From NCBI GenBank assembly GCA_963764195.1, contig CAVXRG010000010.1, positions 434,001 to 498,000 on the forward strand: DNA of 64,000 nucleotides, written 5' to 3'. This document shows positions 18,822-26,621 of this stretch, piece by piece. Both the position numbers and the translations under genes were made by a program. The DNA is from JBDSSS01 sp963764195. GTDB taxonomy: Bacteria; Actinomycetota; Actinomycetes; Actinomycetales; Dermatophilaceae. The first letter of the stretch is position 1, and each line of letters starts with the position of its first letter. The notes beneath the pieces are model-generated. The model was not told where the DNA came from and made no database searches. It saw nothing but the letters and a program-made list of their open reading frames with translations.

Positions 18822-19484
18822 GTGCACTTCGTCATCATGGGCTGCGGCCGTGTCGGCTCGACCCTTGCCCGGACGCTGGGTCGGGGTGGCCACGACGTGG
18901 CGGTCATCGACTCGGACGCCTCCTCCTTCCGCCGGCTCGGCACGGAGTTCGAGGGTCAGACCGTCACCGGCATCGGCTTCGACCGGGACACGCTCGTCGC
19001 GGCCGGCATCAAGGGCGCCTACGCCTTCGCCGCCGTGAGCAGCGGCGACAACTCCAACATCCTCGCCGCCCGGGTCGCCCGCGAGACCTTCGGGGTCGAG
19101 CACGTCGCGGCGCGCATCTACGACCCGCAGCGCGCGATGGTCTACCAGCGGCTCGGCATCCCCACCGTGGCCACGGTCCGCTGGACCGCCGACCAGATGA
19201 TCCAGCGGTTGCTGCCCCAGGGCGCCGTGCCCGAGCTGACCGACCCGAGTGGCAAGGTCGTCATCGCCGAGGTCCCGATGGCCGACCCGTGGATCGGGCG
19301 CGCGCTCGTCGACGTCGAGGAGCAGACCGGCGGCCGGGTCGCCTACGTGACCCGGCTCGGCGAGGGGACGCTCCCCCGCCCCGGCATGACCGTCCAGGAG
19401 GGCGACCTCATCCACCTCGCGGTCATGCGCGGGGAGCTCGCCCGGGTCGAGCGCATCTGCGACCACGCGCCCGCCGCACACTGA
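18822..19484 (+). CDS. ceoB: TrkA-type potassium-channel/transporter regulatory protein CeoB
   Basis: A 220-residue RCK protein: an N-terminal NAD-binding Rossmann fold beginning HFVIMGCGRVGSTLARTLG (GxGxxG at about residues 7-12) and a C-terminal TrkA-C domain. Such proteins gate K+ uptake systems in response to NAD(H) or nucleotides. The GTG at 18822 is favoured by the TAGCGT box seven bases upstream and because the Rossmann fold starts at once. It forms a pair with ceoC 26 bases downstream and diverges from an APC permease, with no TrkH-like channel gene nearby. Confidence 0.93.
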   Translation: MHFVIMGCGRVGSTLARTLGRGGHDVAVIDSDASSFRRLGTEFEGQTVTGIGFDRDTLVAAGIKGAYAFAAVSSGDNSNILAARVARETFGVEHVAARIYDPQRAMVYQRLGIPTVATVRWTADQMIQRLLPQGAVPELTDPSGKVVIAEVPMADPWIGRALVDVEEQTGGRVAYVTRLGEGTLPRPGMTVQEGDLIHLAVMRGELARVERICDHAPAAH

Positions 19485-19510
19485 CCCGGCCCACCAAGGA
19501 GAGAAACCGC

Positions 19511-20197
19511 ATGCGCGTCGTCATCGCCGGAGCCGGGAGCGTCGGCCGGTCCATCGCCCGGGAGCTGCTCGGCAACGGTCACCAGGTCCTGCTCATCGAC
19601 AAGGACGCCGACGACGTGCAGGCCTCGCGGGTCCCGGAGGCGTCGTGGCTGCTCGCCGATGCCTGCGAGCTGGCCGCCCTCGCGGAGGCCCGGCTCGAGG
19701 AGTCGGACGTCGTCGTCGCCGCGACCGGTGACGACAAGGCCAACCTCGTGCTGTCGCTGCTGGCCAAGACCGAGTTCGGCGTGCCGCGCACGGTGGCCCG
19801 GGTCAACAACCCCAAGAACGAGTGGATGTTCGACGAGTCGTGGGGTGTCGACGTCGCCGTGTCGACACCGCGCCTGATGACGGCCCTCATCGAGGAGGCC
19901 GTGAGCATCGGCGACCTCGTCCGCATCTTCGAGTTCCAGCAGGGCCGGGCCGCCATGGTCGAGATCACCCTGCCCGAGGGCAGCCCCTTCGCCGGGCGCC
20001 GGGTCGGCGACATCGACTGGCCCGAGGACACGGTGCTCGTGGCGATCATCCGCGAGGAGCGACCGCTCGCCCCGACCAGCGACGACGCGATGGAGGCCGG
20101 AGACGAGCTGCTCTTCATCACGACGACCGAGATGGAGAACAAGCTCCAGCGCCTCGTCGCCCCCGGCGCGCGTCCCAAGGACCTCGAGTCGCTCTAG
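19511..20197 (+). CDS. ceoC: TrkA-type potassium-transport regulatory protein CeoC
   Basis: The second RCK subunit, 228 residues, with the Rossmann motif RVVIAGAGSVGRSIARELL at the N terminus, an acidic DADDVQASR after strand 2 and a TrkA-C domain near residues 140-220. The start ATG at 19511 has AAGGAGAG nine bases upstream, unlike the leaderless ceoB. Tandem TrkA genes probably form a hetero-oligomeric gating ring. Confidence 0.93.
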   Translation: MRVVIAGAGSVGRSIARELLGNGHQVLLIDKDADDVQASRVPEASWLLADACELAALAEARLEESDVVVAATGDDKANLVLSLLAKTEFGVPRTVARVNNPKNEWMFDESWGVDVAVSTPRLMTALIEEAVSIGDLVRIFEFQQGRAAMVEITLPEGSPFAGRRVGDIDWPEDTVLVAIIREERPLAPTSDDAMEAGDELLFITTTEMENKLQRLVAPGARPKDLESL

Positions 20198-20234
20198 CGC
20201 TGGCAGGCCCCACGAGTTCGCCCGGCGCGCCGGT

Positions 20235-21128
20235 TCAGCCGGCACCGGCAATCCGCAGCAGGTCCGCGGCCGCCCCGCGCGGCCGCTGGTTCGGGTGCCA
20301 CACGGCCCGCAGCCGTCGCGGCATCGCGAGGTCACGGACCCGGACCTCGACGAGCCGGCCGGTGGCGAGGTCGGGCTCGACGGCGAGAGACGACAGCACC
20401 GTGGGCGCGCCGAGCGTGCGCGCCGCGTCCCGGACCTCGGCGGTCGAGCGCAGCACCTGCGCCGGCGCGGCCCGGTCGGGCACCGCCGCGTCGAGCCGCT
20501 CCCGGGTGCCGGACCCGGCCTCGCGCAGCACGAGCGGCGTGCGGCGCAGCTCCTCGACATCGATCCCGTCGAGGGCCCGGGCCCAGGGATGGTCCGGGGT
20601 GACGACGACGACGAGCGAGTCCCGCGCGACGACCCGCGAGCGCAGCGTCCTCGGCACGGTCGGACCCTCGACGAAACCGAGGTCCACCTGACCTGCCGCC
20701 ACCGCCTCGAGGACCGACTCGGAGTTGCCGGGCGTCCAGTGCAGCCGCACGTCGGGGTTCTCCGCCCGGAGCCGGGCGGCCCACCCGGGCAGCAGGCACT
20801 CCGAGACGGTGTTGCTCGCGGCGACCCGCACCTGGCCCGCCCCGCGCGAGCGCAGGGACGCCGCCGTGACGGCGAGACCGGCCGCGGCATCGAGCACGTC
20901 GCGCACCCGGGCCAGCACGACCTCGCCCGAGAGCGTCGCCGTCACCCCGCGGGTCGAGCGCTCGAAGACGGCGACGCCGAGCAGTCCCTCCGCCGCGCTG
21001 ATCCGCGCGCTCACCGCCTGCTGGCTCACGCCGAGCTCTCGGGCGGCGGCCGACATGCTCCCCGCCGCAGCGGTGACCGCGAGCGCCTCGAGCTGCTCGA
21101 GGTCGGGGACGTGGCTGAGGCCGGGCAC
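20235..21128 (-). CDS. LysR-family transcriptional regulator
   Basis: A 297-residue LysR protein. The N-terminal winged HTH is clear (SMSAAARELGVSQQAVSARISAAE, near residues 20-45), followed by a linker helix and a periplasmic-binding-like effector domain. It diverges from a TDT transporter gene and should control it. The GTG at 21128 puts the HTH at the usual distance from the N terminus; an ATG 45 bases upstream would read through the inverted repeat at 21146-21166 and is less likely. The effector is unknown. Confidence 0.9.
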   Translation of the reverse strand: MPGLSHVPDLEQLEALAVTAAAGSMSAAARELGVSQQAVSARISAAEGLLGVAVFERSTRGVTATLSGEVVLARVRDVLDAAAGLAVTAASLRSRGAGQVRVAASNTVSECLLPGWAARLRAENPDVRLHWTPGNSESVLEAVAAGQVDLGFVEGPTVPRTLRSRVVARDSLVVVVTPDHPWARALDGIDVEELRRTPLVLREAGSGTRERLDAAVPDRAAPAQVLRSTAEVRDAARTLGAPTVLSSLAVEPDLATGRLVEVRVRDLAMPRRLRAVWHPNQRPRGAAADLLRIAGAG

Positions 21129-21145
21129 GCCCGCCACCGTACCCC

Positions 21146-21166
21146 GCCACAAGCAGCGGTTGTGGC
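21146..21166. promoter_or_regulatory. Probable LysR-type binding site in divergent promoter region
   Basis: GCCACAA and TTGTGGC are perfect inverted arms with a seven-base spacer, centred 28 bases upstream of the regulator start and 65 bases upstream of the TDT gene. The dyad length and position suit a LysR recognition site. Confidence 0.65.
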
Positions 21167-21220
21167 AGGACAAGGTCGGGGCCGCTACCGCACCGCGGTC
21201 CGGGCGCCGACGATGGACGG

Positions 21221-22342
21221 ATGGAGACCATCATCCGCACGCAGCCCCGGCTGCTCCCCACCCCCACCCCCACCCCCGCCCGCCCGGTCCTGCCGCCGGC
21301 CGGGCCCGCGTGGTTCTCCAGCGTCATGGGCACCGGCATCCTCGCCACTCTGCTCGGCCAGCAGTCCTCCGGCCGGCCGGTCGTCCTCGTCGCGGCCGTC
21401 GTCGTCGGCGTGCTCGCGCTGCTCCTGCTGGCCGGGCTGTCGGCCGCCTTCCTCGCACGGATCGCCGCCGACCGCACCGCCCTCACCTCGACGGTGACCG
21501 ACTCGGCCGTCGTGCCGCTCTGGGGGACGGTGTCGATGGGGATGCTCGCCGTCGGCGCAGCCGTGCTGACGGTCGCCCCGCTCGTCCGCCCCGCAGCGCT
21601 CCCGGTCGCCGTCCGGGTCGATGCCGTGCTCTGGGGCGTCGGCACCGTCGTCGGCCTCGTCACCGCCCTCGGCTTCACCGCGTTCCTCGTCCGCAGTGAG
21701 GCTGGGGCACCGACGCCGGTCTGGGGGCTGTCTGTCGTGTCCCCGATGGTGTCGGCGACGACGGGCGCCGCCCTGCTCCCCCACGTCAGCTCGGAGCTCG
21801 GCCGGGTCGCGCTGCTCGCCGTCGTCGTCGGCTGCTTCTTCCTCTCGCTCGGCATCGGCGTCGTCGTCTACGCCGTGGCCTACCACCACCACTGGCGCAT
21901 CTCGGCGATCCCGGTCGCGGCCTCGGCCTCGATCTGGATCCCGCTCGGCATGGTCGGGCAGTCGGCGGCCGCGGCGGTGATGATCGCGACGCACGCCGAG
22001 ACGGTCGTCGACGCATCGGCCCTGCCGGCGCTGCGCGACCTCGCGGAGGCCTACGCCTTTGCCATGCTCCTGCTCAGCGTCCCCGTCATCGCCGTCGCCG
22101 TCCGGGTGACCCTGCGCGGCTTCGGCGCCCGAATGCCGTTCAGTCCCGGATGGTGGGCGCTGACCTTCCCCATCGGCACCCTTGCGCTCGGCGGCCACCT
22201 GCTCGCCGGGGCCACCGGCCTCGGGTGGGTCGAGGCCGTCGCCCGGCTCGCCCTCGTGAGCCTGGTCGGCACGTGGACCTTGTGCACCGTCGCCACGGTG
22301 CAGACGTTGGCCCGTGCCCGCCGGGAGGGCGTGGCGGCCTGA
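21221..22342 (+). CDS. TDT-family (TehA/SLAC1-like) transporter
   Basis: A 373-residue integral membrane protein with about ten helices, matching the tellurite-resistance/dicarboxylate transporter family. The conserved GPAWFSSVMGTGILATLL near residue 28 is the family opening. YHHHWRISAIPVAASASIWIPLGM and WWALTFPIGTLALGG are further hallmarks. Family members move malate, sulphite, tellurite or anions; the substrate cannot be chosen here. It is paired with the divergent LysR gene, and the pair interrupts what is otherwise a conserved mycobacterial-like gene order. Confidence 0.88.
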   Translation: METIIRTQPRLLPTPTPTPARPVLPPAGPAWFSSVMGTGILATLLGQQSSGRPVVLVAAVVVGVLALLLLAGLSAAFLARIAADRTALTSTVTDSAVVPLWGTVSMGMLAVGAAVLTVAPLVRPAALPVAVRVDAVLWGVGTVVGLVTALGFTAFLVRSEAGAPTPVWGLSVVSPMVSATTGAALLPHVSSELGRVALLAVVVGCFFLSLGIGVVVYAVAYHHHWRISAIPVAASASIWIPLGMVGQSAAAAVMIATHAETVVDASALPALRDLAEAYAFAMLLLSVPVIAVAVRVTLRGFGARMPFSPGWWALTFPIGTLALGGHLLAGATGLGWVEAVARLALVSLVGTWTLCTVATVQTLARARREGVAA

Positions 22343-22372
22343 ACGCCCCGCCCCGCATCCCCGCCCGAGCCG

Positions 22373-23101
22373 TCAGGCGGTGGCGGCGCGGTGCGGGTCG
22401 ATCGGGGTGGAGCCCCGCAGCAGGATCGCGCCGATGGCCGTGAGCGCGAGCACGTAGGCCGGCCAGCCCAGCACGACCTTCGCGACCCCGAGGGGGCCGA
22501 CCTGCTCGGCGAGGTAGAGCGGCACCATGATGCTGAGCCGCACGACGTTGAGCGCGATGAGCACCCAGGCGAGACGGGCGGCGACCATGACGATCCCCTC
22601 GTGCCTGCGCCACCACGTCGGGTCCTCGGCGAAGGCCTCGGGCTCGGCGACCCCGACGACGAAACCGAAGAGGGGCCACCGGGCGAGGTTGGTGACGAGC
22701 AGCAGGACCAGCAGCCCGGCGTTCTGGAGCATGCCGGGCAGGAAGGCGTCCTCGGCCCGACCCGACCGCAGCGCGAAGAAGGCGGAGACGCCGACGCCGA
22801 CGGCGGCATACGCGATGAACCGGGGGTCCTGGCGCTGCGCGAGGCGGATGACGAGCAGGACCGCGACGCACGCCGCCGCGACGACGAGGGCGGTGCGCAG
22901 GTTCTGGGTCACCGACCAGATGACCGCGAAGGCGAGGGTGGGCACCGCGGACTCCGCAGCCCCGCGCCACCCGCCGATCGACTGTGACAGCTTGTCGCGG
23001 AGCAGCTCCTCGACCGTGTCGTAGCGGCGGAGGTCGGCCTCCGGTCCTGCCGCGGCGGGGTCGCCGGCACGGGTCGCATCGAGGGGGGCGTCGTCAGGCA
23101 C
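22373..23101 (-). CDS. DUF3159 membrane protein
   Basis: A 242-residue protein matching DUF3159 in pattern (from memory, Rv2693c family). A hydrophilic N terminus with YDTVEELLRDKLSQSIGGWRG is followed by five or six transmembrane helices. The GTG start at 23101 overlaps the end of the OB-fold gene by eight bases. It is the last gene of the dut-DUF3710-OB-DUF3159 operon. The function is unknown; a link to membrane transport or potassium homeostasis is suggested only by the neighbouring ceoB/ceoC. Confidence 0.82.
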   Translation of the reverse strand: MPDDAPLDATRAGDPAAAGPEADLRRYDTVEELLRDKLSQSIGGWRGAAESAVPTLAFAVIWSVTQNLRTALVVAAACVAVLLVIRLAQRQDPRFIAYAAVGVGVSAFFALRSGRAEDAFLPGMLQNAGLLVLLLVTNLARWPLFGFVVGVAEPEAFAEDPTWWRRHEGIVMVAARLAWVLIALNVVRLSIMVPLYLAEQVGPLGVAKVVLGWPAYVLALTAIGAILLRGSTPIDPHRAATA

Positions 23102-23486
23102 GGGGGGCTCCGGTCCGGGGCACGATCTCGTAGGCCGGGTTGAAGATGATCGTGAGGTGGCGCTGCTGCGTGACGCGCCCGGTGGCCTGCAGCTTGGTGC
23201 CGGGGACGATCCCGGCGATCCGGCGGCGCCCGAGCCAGATGAGGTGCAGGGCCCCCGTGCCGTCCCAGATCTCCACGTCGAGGGCGGGCACGTCGACCCG
23301 GGGGCGGAGCGTGACCGAGCGGACCTCCCCGCGGACGGTCACCAGGGTGCGCAGCTCGAGGTCGGCGATGGAGACGAGGCCCACACCCCGGGTCTCGGCG
23401 CGCAGGGCGTGCGAGTCCAGGTCACCCGATGACTGGGTCAGGCGCGAGGTGAGGCGGCGCAGCCCGTGCGGCCGGCGGTCGGTCAC
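23094..23486 (-). CDS. OB-fold nucleic-acid-binding protein
   Basis: A 130-residue protein with a single OB-fold: VTVRGEVRSVTLRP, VEIWDGTGALHLIWLGRRRIAGI and LQATGRVTQQRHLTIIFNPAYEI resemble the tRNA-anticodon-type OB domain. The GTG at 23486, four bases after the DUF3710 stop, is preferred to a longer reading inside that gene. The homologue from memory is Rv2694c. A nucleic-acid-binding role is likely but unproven, and the partner is unknown. Confidence 0.8.
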   Translation of the reverse strand: MTDRRPHGLRRLTSRLTQSSGDLDSHALRAETRGVGLVSIADLELRTLVTVRGEVRSVTLRPRVDVPALDVEIWDGTGALHLIWLGRRRIAGIVPGTKLQATGRVTQQRHLTIIFNPAYEIVPRTGAPRA

Positions 23487-23490
23487 CGAG

Positions 23491-24261
23491 TCACCGGATC
23501 TCGGTGATCTCAGGACCCCGCTCGAACGGCGAGAAGTCGTCGAGGTTCGCCTGCGCCTCAGACCCTGCACCATCCCCCGGCTCCGCGCCCGGGTCCGTCT
23601 CGGGATTCTCGGGAAGGCGGAGCGGGAGCAGCTCGCGCGGCGGGACCGCCTCCTGCCCGCGGTCGACGACGACGGTGCGGATCACCTCGTGGATCTCGGT
23701 GGCGGCGTCGCCCTCGACGGCGGCGCGACCGCTGACGACGGCACGGAGGAACCACCGGGGACCGTCGACACCGATGAAGCGGGCCGGGACGAAGACCGTG
23801 CGTCCGTCGGCCCCCGCCTGCGGCATCCGGCTGACCAGCTCCTCACCGAACGCCCCGGTGACGACCTCGGCGGTGCCCCCGTTGTCGGTGATGCTCGCGG
23901 CGATCTCGTTGCGGATCTCGACCCAGACGCCCTCGGTGCGCGGCGCGGCGAAGGCCTGCAGCTGCACCGCGCTCTCCCCGATCACGGCCGTGACACCGGT
24001 GATCTGCTGCTCCTGCTCGTTGATCTCGAGCCGCAGCTCCATCCCCGGCGCGCCGCGCAGCCAGAGCGCGCCGAGGTTGAGGTAGTCGCTGTCGTCCTCG
24101 ACGGCGGAGCGGTCGAGCGGACCGTCCTCCCCCGTGCCCGGCTGGGGGGCGTCGCCCTCCGTGCCGCCCGCGAGGTCCGCGCCGGTGTCGTCTGCCGTGC
24201 CGTCGCTGCTCTCGGGGACGTCGCTCGCCGGCTCGTCCTTGCGCCTGCTGAAGAGTCCCAC
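23491..24261 (-). CDS. DUF3710 family protein
   Basis: A 256-residue soluble protein of the DUF3710 family (from memory, Rv2696c). It starts MGLFSRRKDEP and carries an acidic disordered segment to about residue 60. The conserved core starts YLNLGALWLRG and continues FIGVDGPRWFLRAVVSG. The GTG start lies one base after the dut stop with AAGGACGG upstream, indicating coupling. The function is unknown. Confidence 0.82.
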   Translation of the reverse strand: MGLFSRRKDEPASDVPESSDGTADDTGADLAGGTEGDAPQPGTGEDGPLDRSAVEDDSDYLNLGALWLRGAPGMELRLEINEQEQQITGVTAVIGESAVQLQAFAAPRTEGVWVEIRNEIAASITDNGGTAEVVTGAFGEELVSRMPQAGADGRTVFVPARFIGVDGPRWFLRAVVSGRAAVEGDAATEIHEVIRTVVVDRGQEAVPPRELLPLRLPENPETDPGAEPGDGAGSEAQANLDDFSPFERGPEITEIR

Positions 24262-24262
24262 G

Positions 24263-24832
24263 TCATTCCGTCCTTAGTTCCGTGCTGGTTGGCGTGCTGG
24301 GTTCCGTGCTGGCTGGCGTGCTGGGTTCCGTGCGTGTGTGCGGGCTCGGTGCGGCGGCGAAGCCCCCGGTCGACCCGTGCCCAGTCTCCCCCCGGCTGGT
24401 CCCGTCGAGCGAATCAACGGCCGAGAAGACGGCCCCTGCGACCCGCTGGACCACGAGCTGCGCGATCCGGTCACCCCGGCGCACCGTGAACGGCTCGGCC
24501 GGGTCGAGGTTGACGAGGTTGACGAGGATCTCCCCGCGGTAGCCCTCGTCGATGGTGCCGGGCGCGTTGAGCACCGAGATGCCGTGGCGCGCGGCGAGTC
24601 CCGAGCGAGGGTGGACGAAGCCGGCATGACCGGCAGGGAGACCGATCGCGATGCCGGTCGCGACGAGGGCGCGATGTCCCGGCTCGATGACGACGTCGTG
24701 GCGCGCGACGAGGTCGGCCCCGGCGTCCCCCGGGTGCGCGTAGGCCGGGGCCGGCAGGTCGGGATCGAGCCGCACGAACCGGACCTCGACCTCCTCCGGC
24801 GTCGAGCCGTGGCAAGCACAAGGGTCGGTCAC
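24263..24832 (-). CDS. dut: Deoxyuridine 5'-triphosphate nucleotidohydrolase with repeat tail
   Basis: Hydrolyses dUTP to dUMP, keeping uracil out of DNA. The five trimeric dUTPase motifs are present: AGADL (I), PRSGLA (II), NAPGTIDEGYRGEI (III), RGDRIAQLV (IV) and the P-loop-like STGGF (V). The 189 residues exceed the usual 150 because about 25 residues follow motif V, built from an eight-residue repeat (TEPSTPAS, TEPSTPTS) encoded by a 24-bp tandem repeat. The GTG at 24832 lies eight bases after a TAGGGT box and has no ribosome site, so the message looks leaderless. Confidence 0.95.
   Translation of the reverse strand: MTDPCACHGSTPEEVEVRFVRLDPDLPAPAYAHPGDAGADLVARHDVVIEPGHRALVATGIAIGLPAGHAGFVHPRSGLAARHGISVLNAPGTIDEGYRGEILVNLVNLDPAEPFTVRRGDRIAQLVVQRVAGAVFSAVDSLDGTSRGETGHGSTGGFAAAPSPHTRTEPSTPASTEPSTPTSTELRTE
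24278..24325. repeat. 24-bp tandem repeat in the 3' end of dut
   Basis: Two copies of a 24-base unit (24278-24301 and 24302-24325) differ by one base, with a partial third copy running to about 24333. The unit is a multiple of three and stays in frame, encoding TEPSTPAS-like octapeptides. Copy number may vary between strains. Confidence 0.9.
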
Positions 24833-24840
24833 GAGGACCG

Positions 24841-24846
24841 ACCCTA
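24841..24846 (-). promoter_or_regulatory. -10 box of a leaderless start (dut)
   Basis: TAGGGT on the minus strand, eight bases before the dut GTG. The identical hexamer and spacing occur before thymidine kinase (30590-30595). Confidence 0.6.
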
Positions 24847-24865
24847 CTTGCTCAACGCCCTGCGA

Positions 24866-25165
24866 TCAGGCTGCACACTCGGTGCAGATCATCGTGCCGT
24901 TGACCGACTTGGCCAGCTGGCTGCGGTGGTGCACGAGGAAGCAACGGCCACAGGTGAACTCGTCGGCCTGCTTGGGCAGGACCCGCACGGAGAGCTCCTC
25001 GCCGGAGAGGTCGGCACCGGGGAGCTCGAAGCCCTCGGCCTGCTCGGTCTCGTCGACATCGACGCTCGAGGCGGTCTTGTCGACCCGTCGTGACTTCAGC
25101 TCCTCGATGGAGTCCTCGTTGAGGTCGTCGTCGGTCTTGCGTGGCGCGTCGTAGTCAGTTGCCAT
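24866..25165 (-). CDS. DUF4193 zinc-ribbon-like protein
   Basis: A 99-residue protein matching DUF4193 (from memory, Rv2699c). It opens MATDYDAPRKTDDD, has a Ser/Asp-rich middle, and ends with CGRCFLVHHRSQLA and CTECA: two CxxC pairs that probably bind zinc. The ATG at 25165 follows TAGGAG. It is co-directional with dut and 33 bases upstream of it, but dut has its own -10 box. The function is unknown; a role in transcription or RNA binding would be a guess. Confidence 0.85.
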   Translation of the reverse strand: MATDYDAPRKTDDDLNEDSIEELKSRRVDKTASSVDVDETEQAEGFELPGADLSGEELSVRVLPKQADEFTCGRCFLVHHRSQLAKSVNGTMICTECAA

Positions 25166-25571
25166 GGGGTGTCTCGCTCCTACTGCTGAAGGTCTGCTTC
25201 GGGTCTCGGTCCCGGCGCGCCGCTGCGTCAGGTCTCGCCGGGACGGTGAGGGATCCGTGCCGCGGAGAACGCCCGGGGCCTGCTGCTTTGTTCCCGTCGG
25301 ACCCGGGTCCGGGGCGGCCGTTCCGACATGTCCGCGTGCGCGTATGGTGCACCATCTGCGCGCCGTTGTCACCCGAGTACCACGGACGGGGCCGCGCGAG
25401 GTCGTCGGAGGTGCCCGATATCCCCCGTTTGGACGTCTTGGCACCACCCGGCGTTCATCGGGTTCGCCCTCCGGGAACCCGTCACACGGCCTCGACGGCT
25501 GGGCCGCCGGGCACCCGCACGGTAGGGTCACCGAACCCGACCGATCGTCCACCGGCCCGGAGGTCAAGACC
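25166..25571. other. Divergent intergenic region
   Basis: About 400 bases between the divergent DUF4193 gene and the small gene at 25572. On the plus strand TAGGGT at 25523-25528 is a likely -10 box for the small gene. I see no credible coding sequence: frames crossing it are low-complexity and read in from neighbours. DUF4193 promoter elements must lie at the left end but are not obvious. Confidence 0.5.
25523..25528 (+). promoter_or_regulatory. Candidate -10 box for small gene at 25572
   Basis: TAGGGT, 43 bases upstream of the ATG. It matches the TANNNT boxes elsewhere in the window; no clear -35 box is seen. Confidence 0.4.
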
Positions 25572-25757
25572 ATGTTGGAATTCGTCGACCAGATCAGACA
25601 GCGCGCCACCGCGGCCCTCGCCGACCTCGAACGCGCGCGGAGCGCCGGGGACGACTACAGCGTCCAGGTGCACACGGGCGAGCTCGAGTCCTTCGCCCGC
25701 CTCGCCACCGAGCACGGGATCCGCGTCCCGGAGCTCGGCCCGTTCACCGCGACCTGA
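25572..25757 (+). CDS. Small hypothetical protein (61 aa)
   Basis: A 61-residue, mostly helical, charged protein (MLEFVDQIRQRATAALADLE ... LESFARLATEHGIRVPELGP). An ATG with GGAGGTCAAG upstream and a GC-rich third-position pattern support coding. It ends six bases from the convergent suhB end. I do not recognise it, and no transmembrane segment or motif is present. Its size and single helix-loop-helix suggest a protein-binding or regulatory role, which is inference. Confidence 0.65.
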   Translation: MLEFVDQIRQRATAALADLERARSAGDDYSVQVHTGELESFARLATEHGIRVPELGPFTAT

Positions 25758-25763
25758 CGGCGG

Positions 25764-26609
25764 TCACTCGAGGAACAGCTCCCGGACGGGACCCACGAGG
25801 TTCGGCCCGGCGGCAACCGTGAGCGACTTGCCCGGCCCGCCCTCGCGGCCGAGCACGACGCCCCCGGCTTCCTCGACGATGAGCCAGCCCGCCGCGAGGT
25901 CCCACGCGTTGAGACCGGCCTCCGCGTAGGCGTCGACGGACCCGTCGGCCACCCGCACGAGGTCGAGCGCGGCGGAGCCGATGCGGCGGATGTCGCGCAC
26001 CTGGGGCAGCACCCGGGTGAGGATCTGGGCCTGGCGCAGACGGGTCTCGGCGAGGTAGCCGAACCCCGTAGCGAGGAGCGAGCGTCCGAGCCGGTCCTCC
26101 CGCGACACGGCGAGGCGGGCGAGGGGCTCGGCGTCGCCGGGGCCCTCGGGGCGCAGCCACGCGCCGCCACCGCGCCGAGCGTGCGCCACGACCCGGTGGG
26201 ACGGGTCGGCCACCGCGCCCGCGACGGGACGCCATCCGCCCTCGACCTGGGCGTCGCCGACGACGACCGCGACCGACACCGCATACGCGGGGATGTTGTA
26301 GAGGTAGTTGACGGTGCCGTCGATCGGGTCGATGACCCAGGTCAGGCCCGAGGTGCCACGGATGTCGACACCCTCCTCGCCGAGGATGCCGTCGTCGGGG
26401 CGAGCCGCGTGGATCAGCTCGTGCAGCAGCGTCTCGGAGCGCTGGTCCATCACGGTGACGACGTCGGTCTCCGTCGACTTCGTCTCGGCGACCCCCAGCC
26501 GGGCGGGTCGCTCGTCGCGGATGAAGCGCGCGGCCCGGACCGAGACCTCGACGCAGAGCCGCTCGAGCTCGGTGAGGTCCTCGTCGGACGGGGTGGGGAG
26601 GCTGGTCAC
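25764..26609 (-). CDS. suhB: Inositol-1-monophosphatase family protein
   Basis: A magnesium-dependent phosphatase of the inositol monophosphatase family, 281 residues. The metal-binding blocks are visible: GILGEEG (about residue 77), WVIDPIDGTVNYLYNIP (about 91) and the C-terminal AWDLAAGWLIVEEAGG. In actinobacteria such enzymes release inositol for phosphatidylinositol and mycothiol, or act on other sugar phosphates. The GTG start at 26609 lies 12 bases after hemH and the two are likely co-transcribed. From memory, suhB (Rv2701c) sits at the same place in the mycobacterial order. Confidence 0.9.
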   Translation of the reverse strand: MTSLPTPSDEDLTELERLCVEVSVRAARFIRDERPARLGVAETKSTETDVVTVMDQRSETLLHELIHAARPDDGILGEEGVDIRGTSGLTWVIDPIDGTVNYLYNIPAYAVSVAVVVGDAQVEGGWRPVAGAVADPSHRVVAHARRGGGAWLRPEGPGDAEPLARLAVSREDRLGRSLLATGFGYLAETRLRQAQILTRVLPQVRDIRRIGSAALDLVRVADGSVDAYAEAGLNAWDLAAGWLIVEEAGGVVLGREGGPGKSLTVAAGPNLVGPVRELFLE

Positions 26610-26621
26610 CGGTCCAGCCTC

